The notes under the pieces: model-generated
Database searches by the model: none
What the model was told of the DNA's origin: nothing
What the model saw: the letters and a program-made list of their open reading frames with translations, nothing else
Shown here: positions 32,700 through 44,499 of the stretch, one piece after another
How the letters are laid out: every line of letters starts with the position of its first letter
How positions within the stretch are numbered: the stretch's first letter is position 1
Source of the DNA: Cycas panzhihuaensis
Taxonomy: Eukaryota; Cycadophyta
Assembly: GCA_023213395.1 (NCBI GenBank)
Contig: CM041465.1
Location: 103,919,741-103,983,740, forward strand
Direction: 5' to 3'
Length of the DNA: 64,000 bases
Program-made: the position numbers and the translations under genes

Positions 32700-35600
32700 A
32701 TAAAATGTGATAGATGCAATAGCAAAATATTTGAATGTAGAAAATTTGAGTCAACTTAAATGAAAGAAATTATTTCCAAATATATATATCCCAAGATTTT
32801 TAAAAGTTTGAACAAATGAACTAGGACCTAGAAAGGCTACTAGGCTCTAAGTTTATGTTTCTCCTGGGGCAACCTTCGGTTACTATTATCAATGGCGCCC
32901 GCCTACGGATGGCAAAACAGGGACCCTTTATATCCAGATGAGCGCTAGGCTCTATATACCTCAGTACGTGGGCTGCTAAGAAGGCTTTGACACCCCCCTG
33001 AATTGTTGGTCCACCTACACCGGATTTATGCCTAACGACAGATCTAGCGGTGAAGGTTCTCGAACCAAAGGCACTCACCCTCTCCAGGTCTAGCCTTGGT
33101 CTCCAAACACCATAAAATGAAAATGTTCTACACCTCAGCCTGCCACCGTATACACCTGATAGCTAATGGATGTCCTCATCCAATATGAGTAGGCCGATCA
33201 GCGTGTGCGGGGTGGTAACTTCAGGGGTCCTAACCGTTCCCCTTGCAAATTTGGAAAAAGTGTGGTTCAATTCGGGATTATCTTATTTAATGTGAAAACT
33301 AATCTATTTAGCAATGTGGTCTTGCTTAGAAAAAAGAAAAATTCTTTTGATAATAGAAAGGAAATGCTCTAAGCAAGATGAAATGAAAACTTTTACAAAA
33401 ACTCTTTTGCTTTTTCAAAAGAAATATAATGTCATTCAAACAAATATAATATGCCTTTGAGAAGAAATGCAATATTCTTTTTATAAGTGCAAGAAGGATG
33501 ATATTTTTCAACAACTTTGATACACTTTTTAAAGTAAAACGATCAATAAGAAAGTAGTGATGCTTAAAACTTTTCACTTATGCAAGATTTGAAATAAACT
33601 TTTGAGAATAAATAGTTTTCAAACAGATGCCAATTTCTCAAATGAGTAATAAATCTTTAATGTAAAAAAATCCTTTTTATATAAGAACAACTTTTATATA
33701 TTACCTTATAAACAAATGCTTGTTCAAAATAATGTAAAGTGCTTATAGAAAGATCAAGCAAAAACTTAAGTAAATAAGGAAATATGAACTAGAATTTTCT
33801 TTACAATTTTTTGAAAGAAGACAAGCTTGTTAGGATGTATATATATACTCAACTTTAACAGATTGAAAACTATATTGAATGAGGTCAGAATAGCTTAAAA
33901 TTTTATCAATATGTAGATTGCTGAGATGTAAATCCAATAAAATAGACGGTTTTGAAAATGGATACCAATAAATCACGTTTTGAATGAGGCAAAGGAATGG
34001 ACCTCCTTATGGAGCCTAACAGGAGCAGGGTAGGCAAAAATTGCATAAAAATACTAATTAATCCTTAGAAAAGTTGAACAAATGATCAAATATTATTGAT
34101 GAAGTAATTAATATTCTGCCAATTGAAAATTTTGAAAGAATATATTAAACAGGTGTAAAAAAAAAGTAGATTTAGGCCAATAAAATACCTCAACTTTAGC
34201 TGATTTGAAATATAAGAAAAATGTGTCAAAATATATGGAAAAATATATCACAATGAAGAGAAATGAGTCGACTTCCCAACGGTTTAAATGAAATCTGATA
34301 AAAATTGCAAAAAGTTATAGTGAAAAATGCAACAAGTGTCTTTATGGAGAATGTTCAAGAAACAGGCAAAAATAACTAAATTTCTTATTTTAGCGATTAA
34401 AATATTAGTGAAAGTGAACTCAAAGAATTGAAATAAAAAATGGGTATTAAATTCTATATGACGTAGATCACTATAGAGAAAATTTGGACACAAAACAGTT
34501 TACCAGAAATAAATGACAGCCAGTTCTAAAACTGATTTTATTAAAAATGCAAAAAACGCTGAAATATCGAAAGTCCAATGTTAAAAGGGTCGAAACAAGG
34601 TCAAATGGGCACCAAATTGGTCTTATGACCAGTCAAAATTGATTTACGGAAAAGTTTTGATCTATTGGCGCAGGTTTCATCTGAAACCGATGAGCCACAT
34701 AGAAGTTATGGCCTCAAAAGCACCAATAACCCTGTGGAAAAATAAAATTTTTAAAAAAATAAAGTTTAAAATTGAAAAAACTTCTTAAAAAAGTGGTCTG
34801 AAGATGGATTGAGCTGGGATTGAATCCAAGACCAGTTAGATAACAGAAACCTCCGATGCCAGGAGGGTGAACTCGCTCGTCGAGTACAAAGGGCACAACT
34901 TAATACTTTTAAAATCGGATTTTAAAATATACAATAAATAAAAACTGAATATATAACAAAATGCAATGCTAAATATATAAACGCAAATATATATGACAGG
35001 ATTAATATGCCAACGGAACGCTAAAAGCACCACGCACAAAGGAAGGTATAATCAACGCACAAAGGCGATCACTATAGGCGATTTAATGAATGATCAACGG
35101 CGACTTAATCGCACACAAAACAAGGAACTAATCAACGAAATAATAGCAGCAATGTAATCAATAATGAAGCACGGAACGGCTGAACATCCGAGACGGGAAG
35201 AGGCGACAAAAGGCGATTTCAACAACTGAATATAGCATACGGTTCACGCTAACAATTAAAGACCTAGCTGCGAGCGCAACATCACAGACGGAGGCGAGCC
35301 GAGATGGGGGGCGAGGCGTACAGACGGGGGAAGAAGCGTACAGACGGACGCAGTCGAGGCGAGATGGGCAGCGTAGGCGAATGGAGAAGCAGAGGCGAGG
35401 CGATATGGGTAGTACAGACGCAAACGAGGCGTACAGGCCGAATGCAGACGCAGAGGCGTTTCTCAGGGCTACGCTTTAAGATCACAGTGCAAGGCGATCT
35501 TAAGTGAAGAGTAGATGCAAAGACGGAAACGGAAATAAGCATGCACAGCACAGAGGACGGATAGACGGAGTAGGTATGAAACACGGGCCAATAATAACGC

Positions 35601-35941
35601 AGTAACTAATGGCAAACAGAGAAGAACAAAGAATATATAATGATAAATATAAATAATCTGAGGACAGCTGAACAGAAGATCAAAGTACAAAGTAAAAGCA
35701 TATATCAAAACATTTATTTATTTATATGTTTGAAAAAATAAAAAATGAAACGAAGAACCTAGTTTCTGTATGGAGAGCAAACTTCCGAGCGGGAGATCTT
35801 CCTCCACAGTGGATGGAATCCAGATCCGTCTTCTCCAGCAGATAGATGAGCTCGCCAGAATCTCAACGAGCAGTCATATAGCTACGTTTTGTCGGATGTT
35901 TGAGCAACTAAAACCAGAAAATAGACAATGGTGTCACCGTG
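32700..35941 (-). other. Long 5' leader of copia C1
   Basis: About 3.2 kb lie between the gag start and the primer-binding site without any recognisable protein family. Parts: a GC-richer block at 32820-33260, AT-rich DNA at 33270-34790, a tRNA-like segment at 34812-34884, and a zone rich in GGCGA and AGACG motifs at about 35041-35560. Short frames inside it show no domain. Copia leaders are usually much shorter, so an inserted sequence or a non-coding RNA function is possible. Confidence 0.6.
34812..34884 (-). other. tRNA-like segment in the C1 leader
   Basis: On the minus strand there is a D-arm-like hairpin (CTCG, five bases, CGAG at 34872-34884), then an anticodon-arm-like perfect 5-bp stem with a 7-base loop (CCTCC, TGGCATC, GGAGG at 34850-34866). 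A variable region follows, then a B-box-like GGATTCAATCC near 34815-34827. Acceptor pairing is not evident and the base before the putative anticodon is not T. It may be a tRNA- or SINE-derived relic, or coincidence. Confidence 0.3.
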
Positions 35942-35953
35942 GATCTGATACCA
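35942..35953 (-). other. Primer-binding site of copia C1
   Basis: The reverse complement reads TGGTATCAGATC, matching the first ten bases of the initiator-Met site, with spacer AA before the LTR. Confidence 0.88.
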
Positions 35954-35955
35954 AA

Positions 35956-36291
35956 TGATGGAGCCGGAGGAGCAGAGCAGGACATCACGACGTTCTCATC
36001 TTGAGTACAACGGCAATTTCCAATAGAGTGGCGGTGTTAATAAACACCAGGGAGGTATTCCCAACCCTTAAATAGAGAATTCGGGGAGGCGTCGGGCGCC
36101 ATCACCCTAGCTGCACAACAATTAAGGTTAGTTTGAAAAAATATAAAAAATAAATAACGGTGATACGTACCTCACATGAGTGGTCGGTCCGGGTGGCTAT
36201 TGAACGGCTCAAGGTGCCCTAGAGGCCCTCAAAGGTGGCTTTGAGGGGCCCTAAGCGCTCTAGTGCACATACATTGGGATTATTCCCAACA
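35956..36291 (-). repeat. 5' LTR of copia C1
   Basis: A 336-bp copy of 28127-28462, with the same hairpin conserved at 36236-36257. In the element's orientation it carries the promoter. The primer-binding site lies two bases inside it. Confidence 0.95.
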
Positions 36292-36296
36292 GGACC

Positions 36297-36760
36297 ATTT
36301 TTTGTTTGGTTTCTTTTGATTTATTTACTTCTTCTCTTACTTACTTCCATAACCTCTTTACTATCTCTCCTTTAACTACACTTATTTTATTTAGCTTCAC
36401 ACCTAAACCCTACACTTACCATACAACCAAGTGGACTCACCCCACTTGGCCTCTACATTTCTTCTCCCTCTCTCTCTTCTCCCATACCATGTTGGTCCCT
36501 CTCAAAGTGTACTTACCCAACCATGGTATAAAAGGGAAGGAGTGCATCACCATACCATACCTCCATTCTTTTTCCTCTGAAAACCCTAGTTGCAAGGAGG
36601 AGGACCGCACCTATGTGTTTTGAATCTATACCCCCGAGGTGTATGAGCATCTTACGTGGGTTGCTTAAGACCTCTTTATGCCTCCATCTAGGTCCCACAT
36701 TCTAAGCCTAGCCCCTTTAGGTATAAGTTGTCTTAGGTACCCCTAGTAGGAGTGATCTCA
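36297..36760 (+). repeat. 5' LTR of T, second segment
   Basis: It continues the LTR after copia C1 and matches 54530-54771 followed by 62397-62613. It ends ATCTCA at 36760, one base before the primer-binding site. With the first segment the LTR is about 2475 bp. Confidence 0.92.
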
Positions 36761-36761
36761 C

Positions 36762-36780
36762 TGGCGACCATACTAGGGAT
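36762..36780 (+). other. Primer-binding site of element T
   Basis: TGGCGACCATACTAGGGAT lies one base after the LTR end. TGGCGAC-type starts are known from Tat/Ogre elements that use a tRNA-Arg primer. The exact tRNA cannot be confirmed here, and the site is partly decayed. Confidence 0.7.
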
Positions 36781-38110
36781 GTCGGTTAGAATGCCTTAGT
36801 TTCCCTTTAGCTTTCTTGCACACCCTTTCTCTTTGTATAAGGTTTATTAGGGTGTCTTTTATAGATCTCTTATTACCTTCTTCTTTATTGTTTCCATCTA
36901 CTTCTTTAAGTGGTTGAGTTTACCTATGGATGTGATGCTTTTCATGTCGTCTATATGGTGTACCTCCCACCGAAGTAGAGTCCACTTATTTTCCAGTCCC
37001 TTTATCTAATCAAGAATCACCAATGGAAGGCTACCCTTTCGATTGGGATTATGACCCTTGTGTATTAGATTGGCCTCATGCTGAGGTCCCTTCCTCCCAT
37101 TATGATCCTGCCCAAGTTGGCAAGGTTCCCATCTATTACCATCCTAAGTCGGTTGAAGGTTATCAAGACCCTCAACCCTTCTCGATGCATGTCATAGGGA
37201 ATTCCTAATTTAGGATCTTGTTGTATAACCGAAAAGGGTCCTTGCATCTTACCCATCCAATTTTGGTCATCAAGAAGAGGCCTTTATCTCCAGTGACTAG
37301 CCTGGGGATGTGATTGACACCCTAAGGGAGTACTTTAAAGTTATGACCACGTAACCACCTACCAAGTCATTGCAAAGGTTCTTTTAAACTTATACACCCC
37401 CATCTTTTATTGCCCCCCCTTCCTTCCACTTATTCTACTCTTTAGGAAATGACGTCTAGGGGCTATACTCCTATATGTGCTCCTCCAAAGTAACTAGTCT
37501 CTTCAAGTATGTAAACCCTATAAGTAGGGGTAAGTGTACCCTCGCTTCCAACTAACATGCCCTAACGCATTACCATACCAACTTATTTATTTCCCTTAAC
37601 TATGCCCCCTCTTCTGCATCATCTAGGGTAAGGAGGCATGACTTTCATTTGTCGACAACCACAAATTTTAGATGTTTTACTCTTTGTTCCTCTAGGGTAT
37701 ATATCTCAACCCTGGGGGCATGGGGGGTGGAAGCATGCCTATGGGGGGTCATTAGAAGCAACTGCACACCAACTAATAATAGGCTTAGGAAGTGGAAGCT
37801 TAGAAGGTATGGCATAACTTTAGTTTTCCCTTGAAGGGCGTTTATGCACCCTTGGGCATAGATTTAGGAAACTGTGTGATGTGTATTCCTTTCTTTACCT
37901 ATATGCTTTTAATGTTCAATTGGTTGATAAGTGTATTTCGTATGTTCCTTTGGCTAATGTAGGGAGTAGTATGTGGTAGAGAGCTTAGCCTCCTCGAATT
38001 GTCGAGTTGCCAAGGTAGGCTTCTCTTATCCTCACTAGAAGAGGATGCAAAGTGTTCCTTTGCAAGGCGAGGGGGGATGACGATAAGAGTGAACAAGAGG
38101 AGAAGAGGAA
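36781..38110 (+). pseudogene. gag: T leader and gag N-terminal region, degenerate
   Basis: From ATG at 37023 an open stretch begins MEGYPFDWDYDPCVLDWPHA and is Pro/Tyr/His-rich. Broken coding-like sequence continues to about 38100, ending in a Lys/Arg/Glu-rich tail. The 240 bp before it are leader. A similar Pro/Tyr-rich composition reappears at 40640-41040, directly before the gag core, so this is probably the gag N-terminus or an ORF1-like protein. The assignment is by position and composition only. Confidence 0.5.
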
Positions 38111-40600
38111 AAGGTTTAGATAGTCTTTCTTGTTCAGTTGATTTCTTAAGATTGTATGATAGGGATGAGTTTTATTCAGAGTTTCTTGTTAATATGTTTT
38201 TTTGTTTGATTATGGTGTGATAAGAATAAATGTCTTTGGAATGCAATAAATAAATAGCATATAAAAGGTATAAATCCTCACTCTCATAACTTTTCCTTTC
38301 TCTCTCATATCTCTAAAGAGATATGAAACTTTTATGCTAATAGAGAAAAGAGACACTAGTACATACAAGAGATAGAACAAAGGAATAGAGAGAGGATGTC
38401 TTTTTCTACATGCAGTCTATAATGTTTCTCAATATGCTTTTCTATGGAGATAATGAATAAGGAAAGTGCAACTTTTTCCTTTAGATTATTCCCCTCCTTT
38501 TTTTTTCTTACATATAATAAAATATTCCCTAAAAATATTCCACTCCCTCTCTTTTGATGATCATGCAAATAATGGAAAGCAAACAAAAAGGGGAAAGGAC
38601 AGGTTTTACAATAGGGGAGATTAAAGGTGAGAACAATGACAAATAATAGAATAATTGTTAAGAAGACAAGGTTAAGAGTATACACCCAGTTTATAAAATT
38701 TGGTGGCATCTCTACCTTTACTTCTCTTCAATTTCTCTTTACTCGAGTTTGAGACTCCTTAGTTGTAGAGGCATTAGTAAGCAATAAGGGCACTACTTAA
38801 CCACCCTATGCTTAACTAAAAGTAATGCATAAATAAGAGAGAAATAAATAAAATAGAGTACATGCAAGAATACAAATAGAACTTACCTTGAAGGATGTAG
38901 TTCACCTTTCAAGCCTTTCAAGTCACTTTGGAGAGTTGTTCTCTTCACCTTGCATGCAATTTAGAAAACTCTCCTAAAAAGGATGTGCAATATATATGTG
39001 TATATGTATCTTATGGACTACTTTATACATTCAATCAAAAAGGTACAAGCACCACATGTAAGCTTTCATTTATCTTTTTCAAGATATCTAAGTGCAGAAG
39101 AGTACCAAAGATAAGAGAAAAAAGTAAGGGGTGCCTCGGGATGGCACTAGTATCCCCAAATAAAAGTGATCTCCTTGGTGAAGTCAAGGGGAATCTCCTA
39201 GTCACTGCAACTCATGTAACCAATCAATAGAAGGAGTATAGGTCACAGTAGTAAGAGGAGTTCTTAATAGTCAATAACATAAGATCATGGTACAAGATGG
39301 CAACATGGCTAAATGTTGATGAGGAAGGTGCATGCACCAAGGAGATTTGACACTATATGTCTTAGAAGGGTATTTCCCAAAGAGTAAGGGGGTACAAGTG
39401 TTAATGTCTACAACTATAACCCTTCTCATAACTTCCCTTAGCCACTGGTGTATTTCTCCAACTCCCTTTCCAACAAAATTATAGAAAAGGTGCATTGCTA
39501 ATTCAACCGAGAGGTTTTCTTCAATATTTCAAGAGAATGAAGCTAGAAAAATGGTTATGCTATGTAATATGAGATCTTAAGAGCTAAAAAAAAAAAGTTA
39601 TGTAGTCTAGATCATAGGTAAATATGATTATTTTGCTAAAAAGAAACATTAAGAAAGTGTTTAGATCTCACCCATCTAGCATGAAAGTGCTTACAATTTG
39701 AATTGAGTTCATAAGAGAAAGCATATTGCAACCCTTGAGAGAGTAAGTTTCCTTTAAAGCCAAGAACTTGTGGAAGAAGATAGAGAAGAAGAAGGAGAAA
39801 AGAGAATTAATGATCACAACATAAGATTTTAGGAGTCCATGTGTTCTCCAATTAAAATTATCCTAATTCTCCTCCAAAAACTGGGTTTTTCTTATGTTTC
39901 CCTTTCAATAATAGGACAAAAGAGATCCTCTATTTAAAATAAAATGGGAATTTTATTGCTTGGAATACTTCCTGAGACCATTGCACCTCAATCCGGGCTT
40001 ACCATGAGGTGCCTGGCAATGTTAGGGATATATTAATTGCCAAATTTAAGAGTTGCTGGCCATACCTATCAATGTAATAGTCATACCACGAAGTTGTCTA
40101 TAGTACTGTGAACATGTTAGTAATACCATAAGATACTTTGTAGACCTAACAACAATAAGAGTGGTATAGATAACAATGAATGTAAGATGATAACAAGGCC
40201 TAAAAACTGATCAAAAATTGATTAAAAACTATAAATTCCCATCCCAGATTTTTTGTAGACTAGTCCTGAGACTTTTAAGTGGTAGATCACATATAATAGG
40301 GGCAAGTGAATGAGGTGGAAAGATAATAATAATCCAAAACTTGGTAAAACAAAGTTGCAGGGAGCATGGGAAAGTCACCTTGTTAATCAAGAGACCTTGA
40401 TGGGGGGTTATGCAACCATTGGATCGGAGTCTTGGTCATCATCAACATAAAACAAACACAAGCAAGCTAAGCAAACTAAATAATCATGAATCTAAAAGTC
40501 TCACAAGCATCACATGAAGCAACAATCATAAAGGATATGACAAAATGCAAGATGAAAGAAAGATACCTACACTTACCTATTTTACAATCTCCTGGTCCAT
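38111..40600. other. Unexplained 2.5-kb AT-rich block inside element T
   Basis: This non-coding stretch separates two Pro/Tyr-rich coding-like parts of T. No gag, pol, LTR pair or TSD could be recognised. It may be a further old insertion, such as a solo LTR or non-autonomous element, or a long intron-like spacer. Open frames up to 117 codons have no domain cues. Confidence 0.45.
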
Positions 40601-40639
40601 TCTTGATAGTCAAGAAATAGGGGGTTAAACCCCTTTCCC

Positions 40640-42011
40640 ACATATAGAGTTGATCCCCTTCATCCCTATGGGGTTGCCCCACCTTTTGTAGGCCCATACA
40701 AGAAGAACCCCATCCCTAATCCTCCATTGTATCAAGCATGTGTTATGCCTTATGTAGGCTCTTCTTCTTACATTCACCCATCCGCTTCTATGGGAGCATG
40801 TCCTTAACCTTTACTCTCTTACACTACACACCCTCGAGGTAGGATGAGGACCTCTCACCCACCTCCTTACCTGATGTATCCTCATCTAGGAGCTGCGTAT
40901 CCTTGTTCGTTAGGAGGGGTAGCATACCCTCCCTCTTCTTATGCCCTTTGCCAATAAGGGCATCTCCTTTATAGTGCCACCCCTTATTCGCCTCATGCTA
41001 GGGGTGGGCATCCTTACATTGCTTCTTCTTACACCCTAGTTGACCTAATGATCCAACTTGGAACTTGTCCCTTTATTGATTCTTGGTCAAACCCTCTTTC
41101 TATTGAGGTGTCAAGGACTAACTTACCACCTCATCCTCCTAAAGTACCCAAGTTTGATGGTGCCTCCTCTTATGACCCAATAAAGCATGCCAGGGTATTT
41201 GCCATGGCATGCATAGATTATTGGGCCTATGACTACATGCTAATGAAAAATTTCCCTATATCCCTTCAAGGAGATACACTTAAATGGTTTTATTATCTCC
41301 CTTGCTACTCTATCTCAACCTTTTAGCAATTGGTTGATGAATTCGTCAACTATTTCAATCTTACTCAACATTTTAAGAGTGGGGTTAAAGCCTTACTCTT
41401 ACTTTAATAAGGCCATGAGGAACTTCATCTTGACTTTGTGCGGTGGTTCCATGACCTTCTTCACTCTTCTAAGGCCATGTTATCTAAAGAGTTAAAGCGA
41501 GATCTCTTTGTTAATGCATTGCGCCCTAAGGTGCATGTTAAGGTCATTAAAATGGGAGTGACCTCTTGTGATTTTGCCATAGCCAAGTGCTTGGGGTTGA
41601 AAGCTACTAAGATCCAAGCTAATCTCAAGAAGCTTCCTAGGAAATTACAATGTGGTGAGGCACCCCCTCCCTCACATGACCAAAATGGGTAATAACCAAC
41701 CTCTAGGACTCCTATTGATACTACTGACAGGACTCTAAATGCACTTACATCTACCATTCACTCCTTTGAGTAAATGGTTAAAGATCTTAAATTGTAACCA
41801 TCTTAAACCCCTCCTAAATCCCATCATAGTATCTATTAGACTTCCAAAATCACCTCACTAATGAATGGAAATACCACTTCTAAAAGGAAGAGGATACAAT
41901 CCCCTCTTAAAAAGAAGCATTATTCCATTCATAGTGAGTATTTCCACGATGACTCGCAGTGTTGGAAGTAATACTCTGAGCTTGCCCCATCCCGTGAGTC
42001 TCTTTTATAGG
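40640..42011 (+). pseudogene. gag: T gag
   Basis: A Pro/Tyr-rich start (about 40640-41040) leads into the retrotransposon gag core: PPKVPKFDGASSYDPIKHARVF at about 41120-41200, then DTLKWFYYLPCYSISTF, VDEFVNYFNLTQHF and LSKELKRDLFVNALRPKVHVKV. The pattern FDGxxDPxxHxxxF, WFxxLPxxSIxxFxxLxxxF is that of Tat-type gag. Stops occur at about 41324 and 41406. Chromovirus X interrupts the sequence at 42012-42016. Confidence 0.8.
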
Positions 42012-42016
42012 GTGCT

Positions 42017-42186
42017 TGTTAGGGATCCAACCCCCAACTTACTTTCTTTTATATTCTCTTATATCTTCTACTTATTCTCTCTATTATATCTTTTATTTCT
42101 TCTACTTCTTCCCTTTTCTTAATCTCCCATATGCATAAGTAGAAGGTTGTGTAGTGGTCATCGAGCACTATATATATTCATGTAAG
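42017..42186 (+). repeat. 5' LTR of chromovirus X (recognisable part)
   Basis: It aligns with 47248-47417 and diverges after TCATGTAA. The rest of the 5' LTR is either replaced or rearranged. A primer-binding-site-like string (TATATCAGAGGGCC) near 42494 suggests the original LTR-leader junction lay near 42490. Confidence 0.75.
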
Positions 42187-42189
42187 CAC

Positions 42190-42960
42190 ATTGTGGCTTT
42201 TCCGTCCCTTATGTGAAAGACTAGAGATCACACTCTTGAATCAAGCCTTAGACAGAACTCGGCTATGAAATTGTGCCTCCACGTACCTACGAGTATATTA
42301 GAGGACCCTTTAGATAGACCTTCCTAGTATAGGTAACCATAAGAAACCTATTGACCATATGTAATTTGTAGTGCACCGGTAAGTGGTTAGCCCTAGGAAG
42401 TTACTCTCCATGTACCCTAGAGATGGGGTAGTACAACTACAAAGTAGAGCATTTGCCTCTATAAGTTGATACTATTTATGATTAGGATTAGTATATCAGA
42501 GGGCCTACAAACCAGATAAGCCCATACCTAGTGTACCTGGTTAGTCTATTAGTGGTTTGTGCATACTTAGTTAGTGAGTCAATCATCATTAATTTGTTAA
42601 ATCTAGTGTGTCTAGCTAGTTTATCATCAATTCATGAATACATAGTCAACCAATCAACCAGTGACCAAAAAACAAAAAAGTAAAAAACAAAAAAAGAAAA
42701 AAAGAAGTAAAAAGCAAAAAAAGTAAAAAGTAAAAAAGTAAAAAATCTAAAAAAAATCCATATTGCCTCATTATAAAATATTTGGGATAACAGTCTATAG
42801 ACACCTCGTCAAATCCTTTTCATTCACAATTACCAACTTGGATTCAACTTAGGTCTTGTGAACTAATGGTCTCTAAGATGAACCCAAGTTAGACTCAAGA
42901 TCTCAATGATGCTATCACACAACTTTGAGGGGATATATTACAAATCCAAAATGACTTCAA
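42190..42960 (+). other. Leader of chromovirus X with A-rich repeat
   Basis: No coding family is visible. A purine tract of repeated GTAAAAA/CAAAAAA units runs from 42665 to about 42758. The sequence upstream at 42190-42490 has no match in the 3' LTR. Confidence 0.6.
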
Positions 42961-43780
42961 TGAAAAATTTGAAGCAGTAATGCTAAAGCTGACATCCATG
43001 AAATCTTTTAAGGAAGAAAAGATTAACTTTGATGATACTACTCACATAGGTGGGGGTCACTTCACTAAAGAAGATGAAGGTAATGATGGTAGGCGCTTTC
43101 ATCGGAACTTCTTTCCCAAGGTAAGAATCAAGAAGTTCAATGGAACAGATGTACATACTTGGATCACCCAAATAGAACAATACTTTTCTCTTCATCAAGT
43201 TCTAACAAATAAGAAGATCCCTCTTATTTCTCTACATATGGAAACTAAACCCTACCAATGGTACCAATAGGTTATGAAAATAATTTGTGGGCTTAATTAT
43301 CAATGGGAGGGTTTTGTCAAGGATCTTATAGCTCAATATAATAGTACCTGAGATCATGACCACTTTAACTAGTTAGCTAAAGTCAGACAGGAGGGGACTA
43401 TTTTAGCTTATACAGTAGAATACCGATGTCTCTCCATAAGGGTTGATGGTCTTTGTCAGAATAAATTACTTGAGTTATACATTGGTGGGTTATGAGATGA
43501 CATCAGACATGAGTTACAACTCTTAAAACCTGATAATATCTATACAACTATCAAATTTTCTCGACATATTAAAGTAAAAAGTAAGGCATCTTGACCCCTC
43601 CAATGAACATTCCCAGAAAAGCAACCACAATTTTAGGTTCCTGGTGTGCGATGAATGACTTCCCAAGAGATGGATAAGAAACAATTAAAAGGGTTATATT
43701 TTTGTTATAACCAAAAGTAGAATAAAGACCATAAGTGTCCTAAATGATACTTATTCATAATTGAGGATGTTCAAGATGAT
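42960..43780 (+). pseudogene. gag: Chromovirus X gag
   Basis: The frame from 42980 gives VRIKKFNGTDVHTWITQIEQYF, the gypsy gag motif (FxGxDxxxWxxxxExYF), then after a stop WEGFVKDL, FNQLAKVRQEGTI-like and YRCLSIRVDGL. The expected zinc knuckle near 43700 reads C-Y-N-Q-K, then HKCPK, with a stop inside. About six stops interrupt the gene. Confidence 0.82.
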
Positions 43781-44300
43781 GAATCAATAGAAGAAGCCTC
43801 GTTAGAGCCAGAAAATAATGATTTTGACCCACCTGAGGAGGAAAAGGAAAATACTGCTACTATATCTGTACATGCCCTAGCTAGAATTATAGCCCCTCAG
43901 ACACTCAAACTTATTGGGTACATTAAGAAAAGGAAGGTGGTTGTCCCCATAGATTCTGGGAGCACCCACAATTTCATTAATCAGAAACTTATTGAAGAAC
44001 TCAACTATTTTTCATATCCCATCAAAAACTTTCAGGTTATGGTGGCTAATGGAGGGACACTTGCTTTTGGGGGGGAATACCATAATATTAAGTTACAAAT
44101 GGGTGACTATCACCTCTCCACTTCTATGTATGCCATTCCTGTTAGAGGAGTTAATGTTATATTAGGGGTACAATGGCTTAAACCACTAGAGACCATTCAA
44201 CTAAATATGCAAGAGCTCTTTATCTGATTTACTTCTAAAGGAATTCACTATCAATTGAATGGGATTATTCCTCCACTGACCTAAATCATCAGCGTACACT
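43780..44300 (+). pseudogene. pol: Chromovirus X protease
   Basis: After an acidic spacer, the frame 43937-44227 encodes VVPIDSGSTHNFINQKL with an intact D-S-G, then FQVMVANGGTLAFGGEY, YAIPVRGVNVILGVQWLKPL and LNMQELFI, the complete gypsy RVP_2 pattern. One stop ends the frame at 44225. Confidence 0.9.
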
Positions 44301-44499
44301 ATATGGAGAGGCTCATTAAAAAGGGTGGTATAGGAATCATTGCCAAATGTTATTCTCTAGAAGTTCAAGAACTTCCAATAGAAGGGGACATTCTCCAAGA
44401 TGATAGTATACCAAACGACTTAGAATTGGTACTTCACTACCACAACCAAGTCTTTCAGAATATTCCTCAAGGTCTTCCCCCTATACGTGACCAAGATCA

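Larger units (their letters stand above)
28127..36291 (-). mobile_element. Complete Ty1/copia element C1 nested in the 5' LTR of T (8.17 kb)
   Basis: Identical-length LTRs (336 bp each) flank a minus-strand gag-pol, with a perfect TSD GGACC (28122-28126 and 36292-36296). LTR differences are 8 of 336 by eye, all transitions, so this is the youngest datable element here. Its frames are the longest in the window, for example 393 codons of gag-protease, yet several breaks remain. The leader between the 5' LTR and gag is unusually long, about 3.2 kb. Confidence 0.96.

Noticed and set aside
38356-38709. 117-codon minus-strand frame
   Set aside because: AT-rich with a Phe/Leu/Cys bias, no recognisable domain, and located in the unassigned block of T.
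42665-42758. Poly(A)-like tail of a LINE or SINE
   Set aside because: It is interrupted regularly by G and C, lies inside an LTR element leader, and has no LINE ORF or flanking duplication.
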